In this document: positions 55,790-64,000 of the stretch, piece after piece | Position numbering within the stretch: the first letter of the stretch is position 1 | Layout of the letters: the number at the start of each line of letters is the position of its first letter | From: Phocoena phocoena | Taxonomy: Eukaryota; Chordata; Mammalia; Artiodactyla; Phocoenidae | Assembly: GCF_963924675.1 (NCBI RefSeq) | Contig: NC_089223.1 | Location: 13,466,881 to 13,530,880, forward strand | Length of the DNA: 64,000 nucleotides | Direction: 5' to 3' | The notes under the pieces: generated by a model | What the model was told of the DNA's origin: nothing | Database searches by the model: none | The model's input: only the letters and a program-made list of their open reading frames with translations | Program-made: the position numbers and the translations under genes

Positions 55790-56455
55790 CAGAACATTTA
55801 TTGGACACCAGCTGTGTGTTGTGTGATTGGCACACATTTATTCCCTAGTTCTCTAGAATTTAAAGTCAGTTTGGGGAGAGAAGCTCTTAGTCTGTGAACT
55901 CAACACATAATCCATTCCGTTACAGAGGAAACGGTGAAGGAGGAAGAGAGTGATGTTTTTAAGGAGTTTCTGAAGTTTTCTTACAGAAGATAATATATCA
56001 CCTTGACCTTGAATAATCAATTGGTATTTGCCTGGAATAGAAGGGGTTAGAGTATTCAAGGCAAAGAAAAACATGGGCAAAGTGATGAAGGTTTTGACAG
56101 TTCATGACATGATTGGGATCCTGGAATTAGTTTTGAAAGGTTGGAAGTTTGGCAGTTTTGGGAGGAAATGTGGGATGTGTGCCTTTCCCAATAGTCTGGA
56201 CTGGTTTTGCAGATCATACTGAGGCTTTTTCTGTAGGCACTAGATAGGTATGTGAATTTTTCATACGGACAATGATGTAAGCTGTATTTTACATCTGTAT
56301 TTTATAAAGATAACCCTGTTAGCTCTGCAAATGATGTGCTACTGCTGAAAAGACCAGAGGCAGTGGGGAGAGGATGAGGGCAGTCTCTGGGAGCGGAGAG
56401 CCCAAAATGCCTAGGAGAGAGAGTCCACAAGTAGAATTGCCAAAAGTTTGTCATC
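55790..56455 (-). repeat. L2 LINE fragment, antisense
   Basis: CAGAACATTTATTGGACACC, GCAAAGAAAAACATGGGCAA, AGATAACCCTGTTAGCTCTG and AGAGGCAGTGGGGAGAGGAT follow the antisense L2 order from its 3' end inward. Frames here carry no intact domain. Confidence 0.6.
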
Positions 56456-56799
56456 AGTTGGATTCTGATTCTGAAAGTGGTGTTTTTAGTTTGTCATGAG
56501 AAATTGAAAAGATAATGGTGAATAAAATTGAGTAGTATATTTGACCCAGACTTTAATACATTTATTTTAAATACAGTTTATAGATTTTGCATTATATGTC
56601 AAATACAGGAAAACAAACAAAAGTCAAAAATATCCAAGAAGATTAAGACAACCTTTACTGCTCCGTATTGTGAAAATAATTGATGTTTTACTCTAAGGCT
56701 TCTTCCCTCGCTTCATCTCACATAAGGATTTTAACCATTGTTCTAATTTTAGTAACATATTGGTGATTACACAATTACATACAGAGTACCTACATATGC
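56456..56799. other. Unassigned sequence
   Basis: Nothing recognised. Confidence 0.4.
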
Positions 56800-57770
56800 T
56801 CAGAGATGATCTAGTTCATGAAGATGAATTATAAAACTCCTGCCAGTATGGAGTAGAATATTCTCTTAAGGGAGACAGATAATATATCAAATAAAGAAGA
56901 AAAATCTACATACGATGGCAGGTGGTCATAAGAGCTAAGGAGAAAAATAGAGCAGGGGAAGAGGCATGGCAACAATGGAAAGGTCTGTTATTTACAGAGA
57001 GTGATCAAGGAGGTCGCTCAGAGAAGGCAGCATGTGAGGAGAGACCTGAAGGTCATAAGGAAACAAGCTATCCGGAATCCTAGGGAAAGGATTTCCAAGT
57101 AGAGGGAGCAGCCAGTACCAAGACTGAGGTAGAACCTGTGAGGCCTGTATGTGAGGAACAGCAGGGATGGCCGTGTGGCTGGAAGAGTATGACAGAGGGA
57201 AGGAGATGAGGTCTGAGTGGGAGATGGAGGCCACATAGCTGCAGCCTTGTAGGCTGCTGTTGGGATTTTGGCCTTCTCCCTGAATTAAATGGGCTGGAAA
57301 GTTTTGAGTAGAGATGTGACACCATCTGACTGAAGTTTTAAAATGGTAGCATTGGCTGTTATGTTGAGGGTAGACTGTAGTGGGCCCGAGGCGGTGGTGA
57401 GCAGGCTCCCTTAAGAGAGAGAAAATGGTGGCCAGGACCAGAGTGATAGAGGTGCAGGTGGTGAGAAATGGTCCAAGTCAGACCGTATATGCTGACAGAT
57501 GGCCTATGTGGTGTGAGAGAGACGAGTCAAGGATGACCCTGAGGTTTTCTGCCTGTACATCTGGAGGAATGGAGTTAGCAGTGTCAAGATGGGGAGAGCA
57601 AGAATCAGGAGTGTAGTTTTGAGCATCATTAAGTTGCTCTGTTTATAAGGTACACAGGTGGAAACAGCAAGCAGGCAGTTGCCAAGTAGACTACCTTGGA
57701 AGTCTGAAGGTCAGAGTAGAAGTTTGAGTATGTTGTGATTGTGTTTGGAGAAAAAATAGAGTTAATTTAA
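56800..57770 (-). repeat. L2 LINE, longest copy, antisense
   Basis: About 1 kb follows the reverse complement of the L2 coding region and 3' part: AGTGATCAAGGAGGTCGCTC, GTGAGGAGAGACCTGAAGGT, AGGCCTGTATGTGAGGAACA, GGGCTGGAAAGTTTTGAGTA, GTCAAGGATGACCCTGAGGT and GGCAGTTGCCAAGTAGACTA. The minus frames at 56992-57325 (overlapping in three phases) are remnants of the L2 reverse-transcriptase C-terminal region, shifted by indels. Confidence 0.75.
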
Positions 57771-58089
57771 AACTGGTTTTAAATAACTCAAATATCACCT
57801 GTTTATAAATACTTAAGCAGATTATAACACTTAAAAATGAATAAGGATATGTTGTAATAACAAGAAAAAAAGATTGTTTCTACAAAAATGTATTTCTCAG
57901 TGACTTTTTCCTGTTTTATTCATATAAAAATTCTTTTTTAAAAGAACATATTCTCAATCATTTATAAATCCAGAATTTGGTAAAGGAGAACTTAAGAGAT
58001 GGTTTAACTTTAATTTGGGCTCAGAAAGTAAGCTTTCCTAAAAACACAGCGTGTTACTGCCATATGTAAACATTATGCTTACTAATTGT
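57771..58089. other. Unassigned AT-rich sequence
   Basis: Nothing recognised. Confidence 0.4.
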
Positions 58090-58129
58090 TTACCTATGTC
58101 CTTATTCTGCTTTCCAGTAATAAGAGTTT

Positions 58130-58385
58130 TAGACAGGGTCACACAGTGAGTGCCAAAGAGCAGAACTCTTAAGCGTGTGGGCTCTGGAACACATTCTGGC
58201 TTTGCAGTTTATTTGCGGGCTGAACTTAGGCAAATGACTTACCATCCCTCTGCCTTGTTTTCCTAATCGGTAAACTAGAGATAATGCAACTATAAGATTG
58301 TTGTGAGCATTAAAGGTATTAATGCATATAAAGTCAGTAGAACAGTGCAGGGCATATAGTAAGTGCATAAATGTTAGCTATTATC
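58130..58385 (+). repeat. MIR SINE
   Basis: AAGCGTGTGGGCTCTGGAAC, TAGGCAAATGACTTACCATCC, AACAGTGCAGGGCATATAGTAAG and TGCATAAATGTTAGCTATTAT follow MIR almost end to end. Confidence 0.85.
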
Positions 58386-58599
58386 TGCTATTGATTAAAT
58401 GGTTAGTATCTGTCAAAACTTGTAGTGGGCACATTGCTTATATTATTGTACCGTATAATTTTAAACTATTTGCACAGAATATATTTATTGCAGAAAATAA
58501 CAGCATTAATGGGAAACTAAATTTTAAAAAATTACTGTGAACTCCACTACCTCGAATTAATGAGGGTTTTAAAATTTCTTTCTTAGTCCCTCTCAGACA

Positions 58600-58985
58600 T
58601 GTTCTCTTGCATATTTAATGTATCTTTCTGTCATTTTCCATGTTGCAGTGTGGTCATAATGATTATACATTTTAATGTAACAAAAATTATTCGGTTATAC
58701 CTCTGGATATTTGCACAATTATAATTATAAATAGTGCTGTTATATAATATTAGGAATTATGCATATTTTCCAGCAAATAATTCTCCTTTATTTCACTTAC
58801 TTCCCAGGGTTATATTCCTAAAAGTAGAAATACTAGGAAAATGAATGTATGCTTTGGAAACATTTTGCTAAATATCTTTCAAAACTGTGCAACATATCCT
58901 GCTATTAACAATATATAGTCAATATTGGTAATACTTTTTGTTTTGCTAATTTAGTGGTATTGGTAATATCGATAAATTCATATCC
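58600..58985 (-). repeat. Old L1 (L1ME-like) 3' fragment
   Basis: TATTCCTAAAAGTAGAAATAC, GCTAAATATCTTTCAAAACTG and the AT-rich flanks match the old L1 3' UTR pattern. Diverged. Confidence 0.55.
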
Positions 58986-59019
58986 AAAATATTAGTAATA
59001 ATATTATTTTTGCTAATTT

Positions 59020-59475
59020 GAGGGGACATTGTGATAAAGAACATGGGTGCTGGAATTAGGCTGTCTGGGTGCAAGTCCCAGAATCCCCCCTAACTAGATG
59101 TGTGATCTTGGGAAGTTTACTTACCTATTCTAAGCACTGGTTTTACTGGTCTGTAAAGTGTGAATACTGCCATAGCCTGCCTAATGTGGCTATTGTAAGG
59201 AATAAGTTAGGTGATACGTATAAAAAGAGCCTAGGGGTTTCCCTGGTGGCACAGTGGTTGAGAGTCTGCCTGCCGATGCGGGGGACGCGGGTTCGTGCCT
59301 TGGTCTGGGAGGATCCCACATGCCGCGGAGCAGCTGGGCCCGTGAGCCATGGCCACTGAGCCTGTGCATCCGGAGCCTGTGCTCTGCAGCTGGAGAGGCC
59401 GCAGCGGTGAGCGGCCCGCGTACCGAAAAAGAGCCTAGTGTCTGACACTTAATAAGGTCATTACTGTTACACTCA
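59020..59475 (+). repeat. MIR SINE, split by a CHR SINE
   Basis: GGTGCTGGAATTAGGCTGTC, TAGATGTGTGATCTTGGGAAG and TAGTGTCTGACACTTAATAAGG are MIR in order. A sense CHR SINE sits between the last two. Confidence 0.75.
59235..59425 (+). mobile_element. CHR-type SINE, short form, sense, inside MIR
   Basis: It begins GGGTTTCCCTGGTGGCACAG and ends GCGTACCG with almost no A tail of its own. The perfect 13-base target-site duplication AAAAAGAGCCTAG is at 59222-59234 and 59426-59438; the duplication itself begins with A5, so the tail may be merged with it. One of three sense copies. Confidence 0.93.
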
Positions 59476-59559
59476 ATTTTTTTCTTTCTATGTTTTTGAC
59501 TCCCAGTATGAACAGTTAAGTCAAACAGTTTTGATATTTGTTTACATTTTTATTCCTTT

Positions 59560-59900
59560 TCTGTGGATTTTTTTTGGAGGACTTAGCCCTATTTTGTGCT
59601 AAACAATGACATTTTTCATAGAATATATTATATATGTACATTTTATTGGGTATTTTGACATTGTATAATTTCTTTGGTCTGTTGGTTTTCATTTCTTTCA
59701 CTTCTGTTTTATTTAAAAAAGGTATGTGTCATTACAACCCCTTCTCATTTATCTGATAGCTTTAGTTTATGCTAGTATTTATGTAAACTGAACTGTTTGG
59801 ACGTAACTCTTCATTCTATTTGGAATTTGTTGTAAAATGTGAAATACGGGTCTAAATTAGTATTCCTGAATTGCTGACCATTATTCTTTACTTTGTCATT
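59560..59900 (-). repeat. Old L1 fragment
   Basis: TTCATTCTATTTGGAATTTG and the following ACGGGTCTAAATTAG, and the T-rich left side, resemble antisense L1 ORF2 C-terminal sequence. Weak. Confidence 0.4.
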
Positions 59901-60339
59901 GTTTTTCAATAGCTCAAGTTATTTTTCTGTAGAAATAAAAAAGAAGATATGAAATGCTTCTTAAAAAAATCTAGCTATTGCATTAGTTTTCTACAGTTTA
60001 TCTTCTAAAAAGTGGATTTCACAGAAGTTACAGTCATAAAACTTAGAAGGCACTATTATCAAGGAAAACAAAGTGGTCCAGGTTCATCCTTTTCTTGAAG
60101 TCTTTAGCTGGAAAAGAAAGGTGCAAGTAATTTTGCTTCTGCATGTGTTTGTCTATGCAGACAGTAATTTCACACCTGTAAAGTCCTTTGAGAATTCATG
60201 GTCAGTATAGAAGACAACAGTCAGTTCTGAGGAGAATACTCCAAATCCCTAGGAAATTTGTTTTCAGGCACTGAATTTTTCAAATACTGAATGTCATTTT
60301 GTTCTCACAGTTTCAGAAATTTCCCCTTTTCATTCTTTG

Positions 60340-60470
60340 ATTAGTTCAGATTCTGGCTGTACTGTTCCTTAGGTTTGTGGCCTTTGGCATATCAGCCTCA
60401 AGGCCTCAAGTTCTCTTTCTGGTCTGCAAAATGGAAATCCTAAGGTCTCCCTTGTAGGAGGGGCTAAGCA
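60340..60470 (+). repeat. MIR SINE
   Basis: GATTCTGGCTGTACTGTTCC, GGCCTCAAGTTCTCTTTCTGG and CTGCAAAATGGAAATCCTAAGG match MIR. The interval 59901-60339 is unassigned, as is 60471-60793, where a weak L2-like 3' pattern may be present. Confidence 0.55.
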
Positions 60471-60806
60471 TTAGCCATAGATTATTATTGCATTCAGCTG
60501 GTGTCATCCTGATTGCTTGGTGCCTGTGTCTGATTGGTTGCTAAGTACTTTAAAATTTTGTTTTGCTTCTTGAGGATGAGCGATAGTATCTGCTCTGTGC
60601 TCCAGGGTCGGGGGAGATAGATGTATGTATGTACCTCAAGCGAAGGTATCAGGTTCATACAGGAAACCTTTTCTGATGACTCCACCCTTTTTCAATTCCA
60701 AACACTTTCATGGGGGAGCTTCTCATACTGGATAAAATGTGCTATGTGCCTCAAATGCATTGAGGTGGAAAAGCCTGGAAACAACAGTTTTACGTAGGTG
60801 GGTTTT

Positions 60807-61010
60807 TTTTTTTTTTTTGCGGTACGCGGGCGTCTCACTGCTGCGGCCTCTCCCGCTGCGGAGCACAGGCTCTGGACGCGCAGGCTCAGCGGCCATGGCT
60901 CACGGACCCAGCTGCTCCGCGGCATGTGGGATCCTCCCGGACCAGAGCACGAACCCGTGTACCCTGCATCGGCAGGCGGACCCTCAACCACTGCGCCACC
61001 AGGGAAGCCC
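60807..61010 (-). mobile_element. CHR-type SINE, short form, antisense
   Basis: A run of about 16 T leads to GCGGTACGCGGGCGTCTCAC and the body, ending AGGGAAGCCC. The flanking GTAGGTGGGTTTT (60794-60806) and GTAGGTGGTTTTT (61014-61026) support a target-site duplication. Frames on both strands here are SINE translations. Confidence 0.92.
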
Positions 61011-61309
61011 TAGGTAGGTGGTTTTTAACTGTTGCTTCACAGGAGGATCACCGGGGGAACTTTAAAAATTAAGCCAGAAACTCTGTAGTGGGGCCCAGGC
61101 GTTAGCGTTTTGGAAAACTCTGCTGACGATTCTCTTGTTAACCTAGGTTTAAGGAAAAGTACTCTGGATTATTTTCTTGTAATGAAAGCGGTACTGCTCT
61201 TTGTATTCCTTTTTTACTGCTTTATTAAGGACTCTACAGATATCCCTGTGGTCCGTTCATTACAGTATCTTTGTCTTTTGCTTTTATTTATACTCTTGCT
61301 ATTTTAGTT

Positions 61310-61830
61310 TAGCCTTCTAGGTCTTCTCATTTATTTAGCAAACAATAATATCCAGTATTTATATACTGTTAATTTTGTGCCAGACACTGCTATAAGTAAC
61401 TTTATATATTGAACTCATTTATTTAACATGCCAGCTTCATAGGATAGGTACTATTATCACCCCCGTTTTACATATGAGGAAACTGAGACACAAAGAGGGT
61501 AAATACCTTGCTCAGGGTTATACAGCTAATAAGAGACAGAGCTGGACCTCACTGGTAGAGTCTAAGCTTTTAATTTATTTTTTTTTATTTTTTTTTTTTT
61601 ATTTTTTTTGCGGTACGTGGGCCTCTCACTGTTGTGGCCTCTCCCGTTGCGGAGCACAGGCTCCAGACGCGCAGGCTCAGCGGCCATGGCTCACGGGCCC
61701 AGCCGCTCCGCGGCATGTGGGATCTTCCCGGACCGGGGCACGATCCTGTGTCCCCTGCATCGGCAGGTGGACTCTCAACCACTGCGCCACCAGGGAAGCC
61801 CGAGTCTAAGCTTTTAGCTTCCAGGCAGTA
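61310..61830 (-). repeat. MIR SINE, antisense, split by a CHR SINE
   Basis: TTTGTGCCAGACACTGCTAT, ACCCCCGTTTTACATATGAGG, ACAAAGAGGGTAAATACCTTGC and TACAGCTAATAAGAGACAGAGC follow the reverse complement of MIR. The SINE lies at 61573-61801. Confidence 0.8.
61573..61801 (-). mobile_element. CHR-type SINE, short form, antisense, inside MIR
   Basis: Long interrupted T/A left end, GCGGTACGTGGGCCTCTCAC and the standard body. The perfect 15-base target-site duplication GAGTCTAAGCTTTTA is at 61558-61572 and 61802-61816. The clean body and duplication suggest a recent insertion. The frames in this interval are SINE translations. Confidence 0.95.
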
Positions 61831-61844
61831 CTGTCTCTGTAGTT

Positions 61845-61930
61845 GAGCACCTGCTATATACCAGGGACTCTTTGGGGGTGCTGAGATTGACGCAGGGAAT
61901 AGAACAGAAGAAAATCCTACTCGTGATGGA
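61845..61930 (-). repeat. L2 LINE 3' end fragment, antisense
   Basis: TTGAGCACCTGCTATATACC and GGGACTCTTTGGGGGTGCTGAG match the antisense L2 3' end. Confidence 0.6.
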
Positions 61931-62634
61931 AATTCTTCATTTTTAGTCAAGGTCTTGTGTCTCAAAATACTGTACCCCTAAGCTATTCCCTCATCCTATA
62001 TAATTACTTAAAATTTTGTATAATTGAAAATATATGGTATCTTCACGAAATGTTTTATTAATCTAGACTGATTTGGTGGGGGTGGGGAGATGAGGAAGTG
62101 GGCATTTCTAGAAAAAAATCTCACACCCATTCTCTAGTCTCAAGACTGTTTAGTTTTCTCTGAAAGGGTTATTTAGCCTTGGGCCGGAGGGTACAATTTT
62201 ATAGTTAGAACGTGCTCCGTCCTCTCAGGATGAAGGGACTTAATATATTTTCCTTCTTTTTTTCCTAACTGGAAAAACTGAAATACGTATCCAAATCTTT
62301 ATTAATCCTCGTTCACCTTTACAACTTCTCTCGGCGGCATCTCTTTCTTTGGGCACTGTTAAGTGTTCCGGGTGGCTAATGAACTAAGCTGATTTGAGCT
62401 AAAATACTGGCTGATAATAGTTGAAGGAGCTACTCGTGCTGGTACCAGTTGTGTCTTAGCAGGAGTTTCCTTGTGAGCTCCAGCAGAGGAACTGTGTGGG
62501 AATTTGAGGCAGGGTGGCACAGCCAATGCAAGTATTTTTAGCCCGGAGGCCCTTTCGTCACCCCCTCCAGTCGCACCACTTAAACAGGTGCTTACTCTAC
62601 GTGTGTAAACAAGTTCTTCTCCCTCCTCCCCAAG
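61931..62634. other. Unassigned sequence upstream of an exon-like segment
   Basis: No repeat recognised. GC content rises slightly from about 62330 on. Confidence 0.4.
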
Positions 62635-62755
62635 GACCTAGATTTGAGACCCTTATTCAATCCTTCAGGAATAGAGCACTGCTTGTGACCTTTTACCCTA
62701 ATCTGGATGCTCTTGAGATGTTCAAGTACAAGCTGACGAGATTTTATGGGAATAT
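62635..62755 (+). other. Candidate exon-like segment (121 bp), best of four, unproven
   Basis: Seen: a strong pyrimidine tract TTCTTCTCCCTCCTCCCCAAG ends at 62634, and AAT AT|GTAAGT at 62756 is a perfect GTAAGT donor. The frame is open throughout and reads PRFETLIQSFRNRALLVTFY then ends KLTRFYGN. It also extends upstream to an ATG at 62514 (81 codons to the stop just after the splice site), so a single-exon small frame is the alternative. I do not recognise the peptide, and no partner exon was found. It may be a chance combination. Confidence 0.25.
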
Positions 62756-62761
62756 GTAAGT

Positions 62762-63399
62762 ATCTGCTTCATGGTGAGAAACAGATCTTTTAACAAGGAG
62801 CTCACCCAGTACTGTACATTTGGACAGAGTTGGTAGTACCTTAATAGTGGAACAGAATTTACCTAATGAAATTTTGTTTTTGGAAAGGTTGGCTTGAAAG
62901 CATTGTGAAGAGCGCTTTCCTGCCAAAAGGAACAGTTCCTGAAACAGTCTGTCATTCTGAGCTTTTATTCACTCCTGGGCCTTCAGTTTGCCTCAAGATT
63001 AGTGAGTAGCTAAACAAATTGAAATTGCTTGGATTTATTATCAATCTTTACTACAAAACGGAGATCCTTGAAGCCTAGGAAGCATGTCTTTCTTGTTCCG
63101 AGTATTATTTCACTACCACTTATATTAAGGCCCAATGAGACCCACATTGTATGGTGAGAAAAGGGGTAAGGAAAGCAAGAAGGAATTTTCTTAGGGTGCT
63201 AGACCTTGACTAGCAGGATTTTAACTCGGGTAGTCTGATTCAAAAGTTTATGGTTTAACTTCACCAAAAAATCAACTATTAAGTGAATTAAAAAAAACAT
63301 TGGAATGTATTCCATCTACAAAAAACCTTTGTTTTCTTGGAGAGCTTTGCGAAGCTCATGGTTTGTTAGCAATTTGCCAATCCATGTAACCTGATTGCT
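62762..63399. other. Unassigned sequence
   Basis: Nothing certain. GAAGCCTAGGAAGCATGTCTT at about 63070 may be a weak L2 3' relic. Confidence 0.4.
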
Positions 63400-63525
63400 G
63401 CTCTGCCTTTCCAGTGGGACTGTAAACTCCTCCAGGGCAGGGAGAGTGCTTTGTTCATTGTTTATTCCCAGGACTATACAGAGTGTTCCATGAAAAAGTG
63501 TTTAAAATTACTTGATGCCTTGTGA
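63400..63525 (+). repeat. L2 LINE 3' end, sense
   Basis: GGGACTGTAAACTCCTCCAG, GGGCAGGGAGAGTGCTTTGTTC and TATTCCCAGGACTATACAGAG follow the L2 3' region. Confidence 0.65.
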
Positions 63526-64000
63526 TTAAAACAGACTTTTCTCATTAACATGCAGTAGTGATTTGCCTCAACGACAGAAGCCTTTTCTCTGAGTACTTGA
63601 AAGATCTCAGAACTTTTAAGAAGGATACTAACTGATTCTCAAAGGGCATTTGTACCTAGGATTCTTAATTCAAGTTGCAAAATCTAAACAAGGTCAGAAA
63701 TGTAAATATATTTTCAATTCTTATAGGTGTTAACATCACATAGATACCTAACCTGATTTATACTTAGAAACTTCATGGATGAAAAGAGGTACATTTAAAC
63801 TGTTAGACGAGAGCCTGATTCATTCTACTTTTAGCACGAACTTTAACCACATAACATATGTTGCTAAAATTGGAGTTTTTCAGAAATATGGTATTCACAA
63901 TAATTAGAATAATGGGTTCTAAGAGCGATCATTAGAGCTCACAATATGCTTTAACTCTTACCAGCTGTGACAGGGCACACCGTTGCCATTCATCAGGTTT
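63526..64000. other. Unassigned sequence
   Basis: No gene, RNA gene or nameable repeat recognised up to the end of the window. Confidence 0.4.

Noticed and set aside
57000..57325. Three overlapping 70-80 aa minus frames with Pro/Ser/His-rich sequence
   Set aside because: They are the L2 reverse-transcriptase C-terminal region in different phases caused by indels.
7600..61846. Recurring 60-110 aa frames with phrases such as SGRAGPAAMAHGPSRSAACG
   Set aside because: Each lies on a CHR SINE. The recurrence comes from the repeat, not from a protein family.
63395..63440. Acceptor-like CTCTGCCTTTCCAG followed by TGGGACTGTAAACTCC
   Set aside because: The downstream sequence is the sense L2 3' end, which explains it, and the frame closes quickly.

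Overview
This window looks like ordinary mammalian nuclear DNA from a non-genic or intronic region, and I find no protein-coding gene I can support. The species signal comes from its SINEs. Fifteen copies have a tRNA-like head reading GGGCTTCCCTGGTGGCGCAGTGG and, in the antisense copies, a 3' side reading GCGGTACGCGGGCCTCTCAC. These match what I remember of the CHR SINE family of whales and hippos. The short, mostly intact form resembles the cetacean deletion subfamilies. No Bov-B or Bov-tA element, primate Alu or carnivore SINE was seen. A cetacean, perhaps a toothed whale, is the best guess. This is inference from memory, not a database match.

Layout. 1-16.5 kb: AT-rich, mostly unassigned sequence with ancient L2 and MIR fragments, one 5'-truncated L1 (1493-2123) and four CHR SINEs. 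16.5-22.1 kb: layered L1 fragments on the minus strand, including an L1 with most of ORF2 missing (17417-20795), a CHR SINE inside it, and an MLT1-like MaLR LTR. 22.1-25.8 kb: an old, possibly ERVL-like retroviral relic, interrupted by a CHR SINE. 25.8-40 kb: mostly unassigned sequence with CHR SINEs, MIRs and L2s. 40.0-52.25 kb: a near full-length minus-strand L1 with a second, younger, near full-length L1 inserted into its ORF2 (43974-49810) and a CHR SINE inserted into its ORF1-ORF2 spacer. 52.3-64 kb: old L1, L2 and MIR relics, three more CHR SINEs and unassigned DNA.

Every L1 fragment I can orient lies on the minus strand, and 12 of 15 CHR SINEs do too. The four splice-flanked open segments I noticed (32079, 34791, 53358 and 62635) are on the plus strand; I did not scan the minus strand as closely. 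This would fit an intron of a plus-strand gene, because L1s in introns are depleted from the sense orientation, but no exon is confirmed. All L1 reading frames are broken, so no active autonomous element is present. Nested insertions with target-site duplications give a relative order: L2/MIR and old L1 first, then MaLR/ERV and the 40-52 kb L1, then the inner L1, and CHR SINEs as the last layer.

No clear candidate for a new biological system was found. Family names rest on remembered consensus patterns; RepeatMasker was not available.
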